DNA of 64,000 bases from Lachnospiraceae bacterium (GTDB lineage: Bacteria > Bacillota > Clostridia > Lachnospirales > Lachnospiraceae), in the NCBI GenBank assembly GCA_017482205.1, contig JAFUNK010000013.1, forward strand, positions 1-64,000, written 5' to 3'. How positions within the stretch are numbered: the first letter of the stretch is position 1; every line of letters begins with the position of its first letter. The position numbers were made by a program, and so were the translations under genes. Of the stretch, positions 1 to 7,946 are shown one piece after another. The notes under the pieces were generated by a model. That model was not told the origin of the DNA and did no database searches. It saw only the letters and a program-made list of their open reading frames with translations.

Positions 1-1
1 A

Positions 2-469
2 GTAGAAAAAGTCCAATCCCTGTATACGGACCCGATAGGAATTGTGGACGTAACCCCGCCAGAGAGCACAAGCCCCTTGCAGGAAGAGGGAATAAGTGAG
101 ATACTGGATGTGGGGGATGGTGTGTTGCTGGATGAGGGTGGTACATCAGCTAAAGGATTAATTGGACATGACTTTGAGGATTATTTATCCAAGACTATTG
201 GTGGAGAAGGTTCTTTTAGTGTTGGAGGTAGAGATTTTGATGGCGGTATTGGCAATCGTTGGTGGGAAGCAAAATCCGGTAATTATTGGAGTATGTTGGA
301 AGAGAATCCTAACAAATTGGCGAAGTTTAAGTCTGATATGGGTGACAGATTGAGAATAGCAACTGAAAATGGTGCAACATACGAGTTATTTTCAAATACA
401 CCCATACCAGAATCAATAAAACAATGGCTTACCAAAAAAGGAATAACATTTACAGAATTATTAGATTAA
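2..469 (+). CDS. C-terminal toxin tip of a large polymorphic toxin (partial), PD-(D/E)xK-like nuclease domain
   Basis: The reading frame is open from the left edge of the window to the stop at 467-469, so the 5' part of the gene lies outside. A GTG at 44 is in frame, but no ribosome binding site precedes it, so it is probably not the start. A proline/glutamate-rich linker is followed by about 105 residues beginning at LIGHDFEDYL. Inside these, an acidic RDFDGG segment precedes WWEAKSG (Glu codon 266-268, Lys codon 272-274), giving the D-x(n)-ExK pattern of restriction-endonuclease-fold toxins. Polymorphic toxins of this kind are secreted and cleave nucleic acid in competing cells. The small acidic gene directly downstream fits an immunity partner. 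The toxin role is inferred from the motif and context; the exact toxin family is not identified. Confidence 0.65.
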   Translation, partial: VEKVQSLYTDPIGIVDVTPPESTSPLQEEGISEILDVGDGVLLDEGGTSAKGLIGHDFEDYLSKTIGGEGSFSVGGRDFDGGIGNRWWEAKSGNYWSMLEENPNKLAKFKSDMGDRLRIATENGATYELFSNTPIPESIKQWLTKKGITFTELLD

Positions 470-481
470 AGGAGCATGTGA

Positions 482-913
482 ATGGAAGCATTAATGACAT
501 TAGATTGCAGCAATTATTCAGAAAGTATAGTAGATGTTTTAAAGATATTTCAACAAATAGGATGGTATATATATAATCCACAAGGGAAGGTTGAATATTT
601 GCCAATTGGTGATGACGATGAGTATGATTGGCAGTGTAAAGAGATAGCAGAAATTGAGTTATATGATATCATTTCTGAAAAAATTGCTAAAAAAGAACAG
701 ATAGGTATAAATCTGTTTTATAGTAATGGTACTGAAGGGATTTCTTTAATGGCATATAATACGAGTCAAATTATGTTGAGTATAACAATAAATCGTAAGA
801 CTGTTAAGGGAAAGTATACAAATATGGCTTGGTATTTGGAGAACATTATATACAAGTTTTTGAATATTGATGTGAGGCTATTGTCCTATAAAATCGAAGA
901 ATATGAAGATTAA
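482..913 (+). CDS. Candidate immunity protein for the upstream nuclease toxin
   Basis: A 143-residue acidic protein rich in Ile, Tyr and Glu, with no signal peptide or membrane segment. It starts 12 bases after the toxin stop, with GGAGCATGTGA upstream acting as ribosome binding site. I do not recognise a named domain. Immunity proteins of polymorphic toxins are typically small, acidic, cytoplasmic and encoded immediately 3' of the toxin, so this position is the main evidence. Its expected job is to bind and block the nuclease tip encoded just upstream. It could also be an unrelated small hypothetical protein. Confidence 0.55.
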   Translation: MEALMTLDCSNYSESIVDVLKIFQQIGWYIYNPQGKVEYLPIGDDDEYDWQCKEIAEIELYDIISEKIAKKEQIGINLFYSNGTEGISLMAYNTSQIMLSITINRKTVKGKYTNMAWYLENIIYKFLNIDVRLLSYKIEEYED

Positions 914-1009
914 TAAGGAAAAAGTCTTAGATTTCAATAAAACACAGTAGTAGCTTCAATATTTATAAAACTTTAAAACACAACACGTAAAAAATCTGTA
1001 ACATTTTCC

Positions 1010-1065
1010 TTGACGATTTCCAAACGTCCATGTTACAATGGCACGCAAGAGGGGGTGTAAGGGGG
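1010..1065 (+). promoter_or_regulatory. Promoter and leader, copy 1 of a duplicated Rep-like leader
   Basis: TTGACG at 1010-1015 and TACAAT at 1034-1039, spaced 18 bases, then a G-rich ribosome binding site (two runs of five or more G ending at 1065) before an ATG at 1066. The ATG opens only a 7-codon frame ending at 1089. The block closely matches 4164-4218, which precedes an intact Rep-like gene. Copy 1 therefore looks like the remaining 5' end of a deleted Rep gene. Confidence 0.55.
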
Positions 1066-1104
1066 ATGAAAAGCCCTCGTAATACTTAAACAAAAGCACA
1101 TAAT

Positions 1105-1151
1105 GGGAGATGTTCCGCAGCTACTATGGTCTGTGGAGCATCTCCTTTTTT
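1105..1151 (+). terminator. Rho-independent terminator after the truncated leader
   Basis: Left arm 1106-1120 (GGAGATGTTCCGCAG) pairs with 1131-1145 (CTGTGGAGCATCTCC) across a 10-base loop, with minor mismatches, followed by a run of six T at 1146-1151. This would end transcription from the promoter at 1010-1039 after about 100 bases. Confidence 0.75.
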
Positions 1152-1620
1152 GGCTATATAGCGGAATTTGCAGATATAGGTAAAAGCATAACAGATTTCC
1201 AAACAGCAGAGAAAGTTATGCCATACCATATTTTTCCAACGGCTCTGCCGGTGGGTGTTCTCCTCATTATGCCGTCCTTGGGCGGCATAATGACTTTAAC
1301 CTGCACTATTTTCGACCCTACCATTTTTCTTATATTTTCTAAAAGTTCCTTCTTTCACATTTCCCCAACAAGGCTCAATAATTCCATTATGGGTAACCAC
1401 CTCGACTTCGCTCTTAAAATCGCACACAGGGGCAACACAGGCTCTCACAGGGGTAAGAGAAAGTTGTCTAAGGTGCCAGAAAAGTAAATTTGTGCATTAT
1501 TACTCGTTTTTCTCTGTTTTTGGTCTATGGCATAAAGCCGATTTTGCCCATTTTTAATGGATTTAAAAAAAATCTGCTCCTAAAACGAAAAATTGACTTG
1601 CAACTTTTTCTTTTCAGAGT
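1152..1620. other. Gene-poor stretch between toxin cassette and insertion sequence
   Basis: No convincing gene in 470 bases. A perfect 10-bp inverted repeat, CATTATGCCG at 1265-1274 and CGGCATAATG at 1283-1292, forms a hairpin. Forward frames here lack ribosome binding sites and have low-complexity, Phe/Ser/Leu-rich translations. A minus-strand frame (1296-1496) is open for 66 codons but has no start. The stretch may hold the IS110 left flank and decayed accessory DNA. Confidence 0.4.
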
Positions 1621-1821
1621 TAACATCACACACCAACGAGGGAGAGTTCTTCTGCTTCGTGTCCTGTGTTCTGCAGGGGTATCCTTAAATCCAAAACCAA
1701 GAAATGGATTGGCTGAGCCACCCGTGCCGACTCCGTTGCCCAGTGCGTAATTCGGGGATACTGGCTTATCAGTTGAGGTTGCCTGTGTTTTGAAGTCAAA
1801 AGATTTGGGAGGAAATGGTTT
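1621..1821 (+). ncRNA. Candidate IS110 bridge-RNA region upstream of the transposase
   Basis: IS110-group elements encode a bridge RNA in the non-coding end before the recombinase gene. This region has no ORF of its own and can fold: GTATCC at 1679-1684 pairs with GGATAC at 1756-1761, enclosing a smaller hairpin AATCC 1688-1692 / GGATT 1706-1710 and a large internal loop. A stem carrying internal loops is the layout of known bridge RNAs. The ends of the RNA and the guide loops were not resolved, so this is an inference from family and position. Confidence 0.4.
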
Positions 1822-3051
1822 ATGTACGACAAGACAAAATTTATTTATGTGGGTCTAGACTTGCATAAAGAACGACACACAGCAGTTATTATGGACTGCT
1901 TTAACGAGAAGCTCGGAGAGATTACGTTTCTAAACAAACCCTCCGAATTTTCAAAACTTTTAGTAAAAGCGAAGAGATATTGTACTGACGGTAAGGGAAT
2001 TGTCTTTGCCTTGGAGAATTCCTACGGTTATGGAAGAGCGTTAGCTGCATGGCTGATTGAACGGAATTACATCGTAAAAGATGTGAATCCTGCACTGTCC
2101 TACGCTTACCGAAAGAGTGTACCACAGTACAAAAAGAATGACAGTTACGATGCTCAATGTGTTGCAAGAGTAGCCATTAATGAACTGAATAAGTTACCCG
2201 ATGCCATGCCGGAAGATATGTACTGGACACTCAGTCAGTTGGTAAATCGCAGAGCGAATCTGAAGACACATCACATTCGACTTAAGAACCAATTACATGA
2301 GCAGGTCTGTGTAGCTTATCCAAGCTACAAGCAATTCTTTCAGGACATCGGCAGACCAACAGCACTTTACTTTTGGGAGCATTATCCTTCTCCAAGATTG
2401 CTGAGAGGTAAGACAGTGGACGAACTGGCAGAGGAATTAATACCGGTCAGTCACAATCAGTTTTCTACACGCAAGTGTCAGAAGATACTGGATGCAGTGA
2501 AAGCAGACGGAGATACTACAAGGGATTATCAGCCGGAGCGTGATGAAATCACAAGAGGATTGGTTAAGGATGTAAGACACTATGTTGCCCGGCTTGAGGA
2601 AGTTGACAAAGCTATCGCCGATTTTCTTCCAAGATTTGAATGTATCCTAAACACTATCCCCGGTGTCAGCGACACCACAGTTGCAAAACTGCTTTCGGAG
2701 ATTGGAGACATCAGAAGATTTCCTAACGCTGACAAATTGGCGAACTTTGCCGGAATCGCACCTGTAAATTTCTCATCCGCAGGAAAAGGGGATGATAAGC
2801 CATCCAAACAGGGAAACAGAAGATTGCAGGGAACTATATACTTTCTTGCGATTCAGATGATTCAATTATCATCAAAGGGATTACCAAGAAATCCTGCTTT
2901 TTATGCCTACTATCAGAGGCAACTGGCGAGAGGTAAGACCAAGCCACAGGCGTTGATATTGATTTCACGTAGGTTAATCAGTGTCATTTACGGAATGTTA
3001 AAAAACAAGACGGAGTATGTCATGCCAAAGGTGCAGGACAACAGGGATTGA
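1822..3051 (+). CDS. IS110-family transposase (DEDD recombinase)
   Basis: A 409-residue protein. The N-terminal RuvC-like DEDD domain shows D13 (VGLDLHK), E65 (ALENS), D107 and D110 (KNDSYD). The C-terminal Transposase_20 half carries the IPGVSDTTVAKLLSEIGD helix-hairpin-helix segment (about 279-296), the FSSAGKG motif with the presumed catalytic serine at 318/319, and KQGNRRLQ. All key residues are present and the frame is intact, so the enzyme could be active. The ribosome binding site GGGAGGAA lies 6-13 bases before the ATG. In this family the recombinase acts with an element-encoded bridge RNA that pairs with donor and target DNA. Lengths near 400 residues are usual. Confidence 0.93.
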   Translation: MYDKTKFIYVGLDLHKERHTAVIMDCFNEKLGEITFLNKPSEFSKLLVKAKRYCTDGKGIVFALENSYGYGRALAAWLIERNYIVKDVNPALSYAYRKSVPQYKKNDSYDAQCVARVAINELNKLPDAMPEDMYWTLSQLVNRRANLKTHHIRLKNQLHEQVCVAYPSYKQFFQDIGRPTALYFWEHYPSPRLLRGKTVDELAEELIPVSHNQFSTRKCQKILDAVKADGDTTRDYQPERDEITRGLVKDVRHYVARLEEVDKAIADFLPRFECILNTIPGVSDTTVAKLLSEIGDIRRFPNADKLANFAGIAPVNFSSAGKGDDKPSKQGNRRLQGTIYFLAIQMIQLSSKGLPRNPAFYAYYQRQLARGKTKPQALILISRRLISVIYGMLKNKTEYVMPKVQDNRD

Positions 3052-3168
3052 ACGTAATTTTTGTAGTAAAGATAGAGAAAATATGGTAAAATTTTAGGCA
3101 GTGAAAACCATTGCTTTGGAGAGTGTTGATTTTTTTCAAAGGGAATGGAACCGCCTGGAAAAACATGA

Positions 3169-3555
3169 GGGTTCAGACTCGATGTCAAGGGTGGTTTAGA
3201 TACTTTGTCAACACCAAGTTCAAAGGTATTACGCCAAAATCTGATAGATGCAGGTGTAGAAGTTCCTGATTATCCTAATGCGGCTCACCATATAGTTGCA
3301 GGAAGTTCACCTAAAGCGGCAGAAGCAAGAGCAATCTTGCAAAAATATGGTGTTGATATTAATGACGCAGCAAATGGAACATTTTTACCAACAGTGAAAG
3401 ATGTGGCAGAAGGAGCATATCATCCGAGTTTACATACGAATGCATATTATGATAAAATTAATAAATTGTTAAGTGAAGCAACTTGCAAAGAAGATGTTCT
3501 TGATATTTTAGAATTTATTGGTGATGAATTGAGTAGTGGAACATTTATGCAATAG
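3169..3555 (+). pseudogene. Orphan toxin tip, AHH-family HNH/endonuclease VII-like nuclease
   Basis: The frame opens after a TGA at 3166-3168 and runs to 3555. No ATG with a ribosome binding site exists; the first in-frame candidate is TTG at 3205, without a Shine-Dalgarno. Counting from 3205, NAAHHIVAG places the AHH motif at residues 27-29, followed by KAAEARAILQKYGVDINDAANG and HPSLHTNAYY, all typical of AHH toxin tips. The secretion and delivery portion is missing, so this is a C-terminal fragment, as seen in orphan cassettes stored behind a full-length polymorphic toxin. It becomes functional only if recombined onto an upstream toxin body. Its immunity gene follows after 11 bases. Confidence 0.75.
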
Positions 3556-3566
3556 GAGTGAAAAAT

Positions 3567-4109
3567 ATGAAAATATGGAAATTAAATTTCGAATTAGATG
3601 AATATGACAATTTAATACCCATAAGAGATTTTGCAGTTGAGGAAATTCAATCTTTTGATGGTAGAAGTCATTTGAGTCAATGGAAGCCCATTCAGGTCAA
3701 AAGAATGGAACCAGAGAAGGGGCTTGAGTTAAGTGATGCACCTGGATTTACATTTCCAGTATTTAGTAGAAGAGCATTGGAATGTTTAGAGCCACTGATA
3801 AGTAAAAATGTAGAAATATTACCATTAGATTTTAATGAAAAAGAATATTTAGGGATAAATATTATTACTGTTTTGGATGCCATAGATTATGAAAAATCAA
3901 TTTATAAAACATATAGGGATGGAAAAAGAATTATGGCATTTAAGAAGTATGTTTTTTTACCAAATGTAGTTGAGAATGTTTCCATATTCAAAATTTCAGA
4001 TGAAAAAACAAGATATGCATTTGTTTCAGATGAGTTTAAGCAAACTGCGGAGAAGAATAACTTATTAGGCTTTAAATTTAAATTGGTTTGGGATAGTGAA
4101 CAGGAATAA
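3567..4109 (+). CDS. Imm11-type immunity protein (DUF1629 family)
   Basis: A 180-residue cytoplasmic protein. The C-terminus, YAFVSDEFKQTAEKNNLLGF followed by KFKLVW, matches the closing motif of the Imm11/DUF1629 family, and the RRALECLEPLI segment is also typical. Members are found beside polymorphic toxins, including AHH nucleases. ATG 3567 is preferred over GTG 3558 because AGGAG at 3554-3558 lies 8 bases upstream of it and overlaps the GTG. It directly follows the AHH tip, so it most likely protects against that nuclease. It would be kept intact even though the toxin fragment lacks its delivery part, guarding against sibling toxins. Confidence 0.75.
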   Translation: MKIWKLNFELDEYDNLIPIRDFAVEEIQSFDGRSHLSQWKPIQVKRMEPEKGLELSDAPGFTFPVFSRRALECLEPLISKNVEILPLDFNEKEYLGINIITVLDAIDYEKSIYKTYRDGKRIMAFKKYVFLPNVVENVSIFKISDEKTRYAFVSDEFKQTAEKNNLLGFKFKLVWDSEQE

Positions 4110-4163
4110 TAATACACTGTCAAACGAATGAAAAGAAACGTAATGAACTCATGACATTTCCCT

Positions 4164-4221
4164 TTGACGATCTCATACACTCATGTTACAATGGCACTCA
4201 CCAGGGGGTATAAGGGGGAAA
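4164..4221 (+). promoter_or_regulatory. Promoter and leader, copy 2, of the Rep-like gene
   Basis: TTGACG at 4164-4169, 17-base spacer, TACAAT at 4187-4192, then AGGGGGTATAAGGGGG ending at 4218 as ribosome binding site for ATG 4225. The block matches 1010-1065 nearly base for base except one spacer base and scattered substitutions. Confidence 0.6.
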
Positions 4222-4224
4222 GTG

Positions 4225-4653
4225 ATGGATTTAATTCGCTGCAATGCCACAGACCCTGCCAAATGTAAGTGGCTAACTGTTACTTACGAAGAAGTGATGA
4301 CAAATGGAAATCAAGCCTATTTGGATTCAAAATTGTTCTTAGGAAGACTCAAGAGATATCTTGCCAAGCAGATTGACCTTACTGATGGGCAGAAATCATT
4401 TCAGTACATTACAGTAGCTGAACCTCAAGGGGAAAGTCATGGCAATTCGTGGCATCTGCACATCCTGCTTATATTTAAGGATACGGTAACATTTATTACA
4501 AATGAGACGATTACGGAACTCTGGAGTCATGGTATTACTTCCACTCATGCTGTTTATGATGCTGATGATATTGCATTGTATTTTAAAGCCTATTTAAGAG
4601 ATGTGGAGTATGAAGATGATAATACTGATAGCGAGGATAGCCTGCAACCGTAA
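4225..4653 (+). CDS. Short rolling-circle Rep-like protein (HUH-type), probably truncated
   Basis: A 142-residue protein with CKWLTVTYEE near the N-terminus and GNSWHLHILL about 75 residues in. The W-H-L-H-hydrophobic motif is the metal-binding HUH signature of replication-initiation proteins of rolling-circle plasmids and phages, and KW-LT-TY is motif 1 of the same family. Full-length relatives are usually longer and carry a catalytic Tyr region followed by a helicase or accessory domain. Here the protein stops soon after ALYFKAYLRDVEYEDD, so it looks truncated. ATG 4225 is chosen over ATG 4183 because the G-rich ribosome binding site ends 6 bases before it and 4183 overlaps the -10 box. Likely a remnant of a mobilisable or plasmid-like element. 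Confidence 0.6.
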   Translation: MDLIRCNATDPAKCKWLTVTYEEVMTNGNQAYLDSKLFLGRLKRYLAKQIDLTDGQKSFQYITVAEPQGESHGNSWHLHILLIFKDTVTFITNETITELWSHGITSTHAVYDADDIALYFKAYLRDVEYEDDNTDSEDSLQP

Positions 4654-4689
4654 TGTTAAAAAGATTACGTATTTAAATAGGAGACAATT

Positions 4690-5823
4690 ATGTTAAGTGC
4701 GAAAGAACTCAAAAAATACGATAAACAATATGAGAAAATAATTACAGACTTAAAAGCCGGTAAAGATAAAGCAAAATTAAGAAAGAAAATGGACAAACTG
4801 GCTCATGCGGGACATCCCAAAGCTTGTCTTTTTATCAGAGCCGCATTATTAAACGGTGTAGAACAGGTAACCTCCCAACAGGATAAAGCAAATTTTTTAA
4901 ATGCGGCCAACAATCTTTTAAAGATTGCAGCAGATAACGGAGATGTAGACTGTCAGTATGCAGTGGCGGCAAGGTACGAAAAAGGAGACGGTTTTCCTAA
5001 AAGTGACAGGGATGCGTTTTTTTATTATCACATGGCGGCACGAAACGGGGATGCAAAGGCACAAACCAATGTAGGCAGATATTATTCTTTGGGAATCGGT
5101 GCACAGCAGAATAGAAAAGAAGCCATATACTGGTTTGAACAGGCGGCAAATCAGGGGGAAACCATTGCTATGATAAATATGGCAAATGGCTATGAAAACG
5201 GCAAGGGTGTACCCAAAGATAATCAGAAGGCAATTGACTGGTATACAAAAGCATTGGAGAATGCAAGGCGTTTACTGGCTACGGGTGGACAGGGAATGAA
5301 GGAGTACAGTGAGACCAATGAGCAAAAGGGCATAGAACTGGCAACACAGGGACTCAGACGAATGGATATTCAGATACAGTGCGAAGAATACAGAGCGATG
5401 CAAAGTGAGTATCTGAAAGAAATTACCCTTAAAAAAATCAGGCAGTACGCAGATGAAGGTGAGTGGCGTGCCCAGTTTGAGATGGGGCTTATCAGTGAAA
5501 ATGAAAAGAATTATGAGGAAGCCATACGATGGTATACTCTTGCTTCGGACAATGGTTCGTCGGGAGCCATGAGAAATATCGGTCTGATTTATTATTATGG
5601 TAAGGGCAGAGCGGTGGACTATAAGATTGCTTATGAGTGGTTTATGAAAGCTATCCATCATGCGGCAAATACACATGCGATGTATATGGTTGGAGAAATG
5701 TATGAAAAAGGTTTATATGTGCCTAAGAATACAGATACAGCCATAAGCTGGTACAAAAAAGCAGATATGCAGGGCAGTCCGGAAGCAAGAGGACGTTTAC
5801 AGACACTTATAAACTACAAATGA
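4690..5823 (+). CDS. Sel1-like repeat (TPR-type) protein
   Basis: A 377-residue soluble protein built from Sel1-like repeats. Clear units include GDAKAQTNVGRYYSLGIGAQ, GETIAMINMANGYENGKGVP, SSGAMRNIGLIYYYGKGRAV and ANTHAMYMVGEMYEKGLYVP, each followed by a D...A--WY-KA helix. The N-terminus (about 1-50) is Lys/Asp-rich and helical, with no signal peptide. Sel1 repeats form alpha-solenoid scaffolds that bind other proteins. It starts at ATG 4690 with GGAGACAATT upstream. It lies alone between the accessory region and the ABC exporter; its partner is unknown. Confidence 0.85.
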   Translation: MLSAKELKKYDKQYEKIITDLKAGKDKAKLRKKMDKLAHAGHPKACLFIRAALLNGVEQVTSQQDKANFLNAANNLLKIAADNGDVDCQYAVAARYEKGDGFPKSDRDAFFYYHMAARNGDAKAQTNVGRYYSLGIGAQQNRKEAIYWFEQAANQGETIAMINMANGYENGKGVPKDNQKAIDWYTKALENARRLLATGGQGMKEYSETNEQKGIELATQGLRRMDIQIQCEEYRAMQSEYLKEITLKKIRQYADEGEWRAQFEMGLISENEKNYEEAIRWYTLASDNGSSGAMRNIGLIYYYGKGRAVDYKIAYEWFMKAIHHAANTHAMYMVGEMYEKGLYVPKNTDTAISWYKKADMQGSPEARGRLQTLINYK

Positions 5824-5874
5824 ACTGTAGTTTAAGGAAAAAGAGACAAATTTATCCTAGTTGCATGTGTGTAG

Positions 5875-5903
5875 TTGTGATAAGATTGGAGACAATGGAT
5901 AAT
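5875..5903 (+). promoter_or_regulatory. Candidate promoter of the ABC exporter gene
   Basis: TTGTGA at 5875-5880 and GATAAT at 5898-5903, spaced 17 bases. GTAGTT at 5871-5876 and AACTAC at about 5934-5939 form a distant inverted pair flanking it. Moderate match only. Confidence 0.4.
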
Positions 5904-5960
5904 AGTATATCGTTGTACATATATCGGACAATAACTACATAAACAGGAGATAAATTTCCA

Positions 5961-7766
5961 ATGAAGGATTTTCAGGCAAAAACTGCTCCACGTAAAAAAA
6001 TAGATACGGAAAGCTGGTTTATAGAATGTTATAGAAAACACAAGGGACATCCCATAAAAATACTGATGTCTCTGTATAAAGGCAATTATTATAAATTCAT
6101 AATGGCGGTAATCTGCTTTTTTATTAAGCATGCCTGTGTATGGGTATTACCCATTGTAACGGCAAATATCATCAATGATGTAACTACGAAAAATCCGGAT
6201 ACAACGCGAAATCTGCTTTTTTATACAGGATTGATGATAGGTTTAATTGCTATCAATATACCCATGAACTATTTGTATGTGTCCTACAAAAGTCTGGCAA
6301 CCCGTTATGCGGAAACAGGTCTTAGGAAGGCGTTGATACGTAAACTGCAGCAATTATCCATTTCTTATCATGTGGAAACCCAGTCTGGCAGACTGCAATC
6401 CAAAATCATGCGTGATGTAGAAGCAGTGGAAACGCTTTCTACGCAGATGTTTTTAAGTATTTTGAACATCGTTTTAAACATTGGTGTGGCATTGGTGGTA
6501 ACGGCTTCCAAAAGTAAGATGGTGTTTGTCTTTTTCCTACTTACGGCACCCATTGCAGCAGTCACCATGGTGACTTTCCGTACCGCCATGAAAAAGCGGA
6601 ACAACGAATTTCGTAAGGAAATGGAAGAGACTTCTGCGAGAGTCATGGAAATGGTAGAATTAGTGCCGGTTACCAGAGCACATGCCTTAGAGGACGAAGA
6701 GGTAGAAAAAATGAGCGGGCAGCTCTTTTCGGTAGCGGAGAAGGGATACAAGCTGGATTTGGTACAGGCTTTATTCGGCTCCGTAGGCTGGGCTGTTTTT
6801 CAGGTATTCCAGGTGGTTTGTCTGGTATTTACCGGTTATCTGGCATTTAAGGGAGATATTCTGGCAGGTGATATTACTTTGTACCAAAGCTATTTTGCTA
6901 CGGTAGTTAATCAGGTATCTGCAATTATTGCACTGTTGCCTACTATTACAAAAGGTATAGAATCCGTCAACTCCATCGGTGAGGTACTTTTATCCGAAGA
7001 TGTGGAAGAAAATGACGGTAAAGAACAGATGGGAGAAGTTAAGGGAGACTTTATATTTAAAGATGTTTCCTTCCATTACAACAATACAGAGCATAATGTA
7101 TTAAGAAATCTGAATTTGAATGTAAAACAGGGAGAAACCATTGCTTTGGTAGGAGAATCCGGTGCAGGTAAATCCACCATATTAAATCTGGTAATCGGTT
7201 TTAATCTGGCAGAAGAAGGGAAGGTTCTTATTGACGGTTATGACATGACAGAGATTGATTTACGCAGTTACCGCCGTCATCTGGCAGTAGTGCCCCAGAC
7301 CTCTATTTTATTCTCCGGCACCATCAGGGACAATATTACATACGGCTGTGAAAATGTAACGGAAGAAGAATTGCAGGCAGTAATTGAAGCCGCCAACTTA
7401 AAGGATTTGATAGATTCCCTTCCCAAAGGATTGGATACTACGGTGGGTGAGCACGGAGGTAAATTATCCGGCGGACAGAGACAGCGTATATCCATTGCCC
7501 GTGCGTTGATACGAAAGCCCAAAGTGATTGTACTGGACGAGGCTACTTCGGCATTGGACAGCATTTCAGAAAAGTTAATACAGCAGGCATTGGGTAATCT
7601 TACCAGAGGAAGAACTACCTTTATTGTGGCACACAGACTTTCCACCATTCGGGATGCTGATAAGATTGCAGTAATTGCAGACGGACATTGTGTGGAATAC
7701 GGCACCTTCGATGAATTGATGGAACTTAAAGGTGAGTTTTACAAAATGAAGGTTATCCAGAGCTAG
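5961..7766 (+). CDS. ABC exporter, fused permease and ATPase (MsbA/LmrA type)
   Basis: A 601-residue half-transporter. About 340 N-terminal residues hold six predicted membrane helices (first near 50-70). The nucleotide-binding domain has Walker A GESGAGKST near residue 398, Q-loop VVPQTS, signature LSGGQRQR near 502, Walker B VIVLDEATSALD near 520 and the H-loop in VAHRLST. Such proteins work as dimers and export lipids, drugs or peptides from the cytoplasmic membrane; the substrate cannot be read here. Start ATG 5961 has AGGAGA about 10 bases upstream. The gene appears monocistronic, with its own promoter candidate and a terminator at 7842-7881. Confidence 0.93.
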   Translation: MKDFQAKTAPRKKIDTESWFIECYRKHKGHPIKILMSLYKGNYYKFIMAVICFFIKHACVWVLPIVTANIINDVTTKNPDTTRNLLFYTGLMIGLIAINIPMNYLYVSYKSLATRYAETGLRKALIRKLQQLSISYHVETQSGRLQSKIMRDVEAVETLSTQMFLSILNIVLNIGVALVVTASKSKMVFVFFLLTAPIAAVTMVTFRTAMKKRNNEFRKEMEETSARVMEMVELVPVTRAHALEDEEVEKMSGQLFSVAEKGYKLDLVQALFGSVGWAVFQVFQVVCLVFTGYLAFKGDILAGDITLYQSYFATVVNQVSAIIALLPTITKGIESVNSIGEVLLSEDVEENDGKEQMGEVKGDFIFKDVSFHYNNTEHNVLRNLNLNVKQGETIALVGESGAGKSTILNLVIGFNLAEEGKVLIDGYDMTEIDLRSYRRHLAVVPQTSILFSGTIRDNITYGCENVTEEELQAVIEAANLKDLIDSLPKGLDTTVGEHGGKLSGGQRQRISIARALIRKPKVIVLDEATSALDSISEKLIQQALGNLTRGRTTFIVAHRLSTIRDADKIAVIADGHCVEYGTFDELMELKGEFYKMKVIQS

Positions 7767-7841
7767 CATATTAAAGTGCGAAATCAATCCAAAGAGTAAT
7801 TCCTAGAAGATAGGAAAGCAGACAAATTCATATGGATATTA

Positions 7842-7881
7842 AAAAAACCAAAGAGTTTCTTTAGAAATTCTTTGGTTTTTT
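7842..7881 (+). terminator. Rho-independent terminator of the ABC exporter gene
   Basis: AAAAAACCAAAGAGTTTC at 7842-7859 pairs with GAAATTCTTTGGTTTTTT at 7864-7881 over a 4-base loop, with one internal mismatch region, ending in a T run. The A-rich 5' arm makes it potentially bidirectional. Confidence 0.8.
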
Positions 7882-7946
7882 CTATGTAGGAACTTTCGAT
7901 TTGTTTTTTATACTAAGACCATCACAAAACACACCTGGAGGAGAAA

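Larger units (their letters stand above)
1621..3168 (+). mobile_element. IS110-family insertion sequence, ends approximate
   Basis: One DEDD transposase gene with a longer non-coding region on its left than on its right, which is the IS110-group layout. IS110 elements lack conventional terminal inverted repeats, so the ends cannot be read directly. The right end must lie before about 3169, where the reading frame of the orphan toxin tip opens. The left boundary is a guess placed at the start of the foldable non-coding region. The element sits between two toxin/immunity modules. Confidence 0.6.

Noticed and set aside
1296-1496. Minus-strand open frame of 66 codons with protein-like composition (VTHNGIIEPCWGN)
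   Set aside because: No start codon and stops on both sides; it may be a decayed fragment but this cannot be supported from the sequence alone.
1110-1750. Two forward frames (1110-1487 and 1490-1750) of 125 and 86 codons
   Set aside because: No ribosome binding sites, the first starts inside the terminator hairpin, and translations are Phe/Ser/Leu-rich without any domain.
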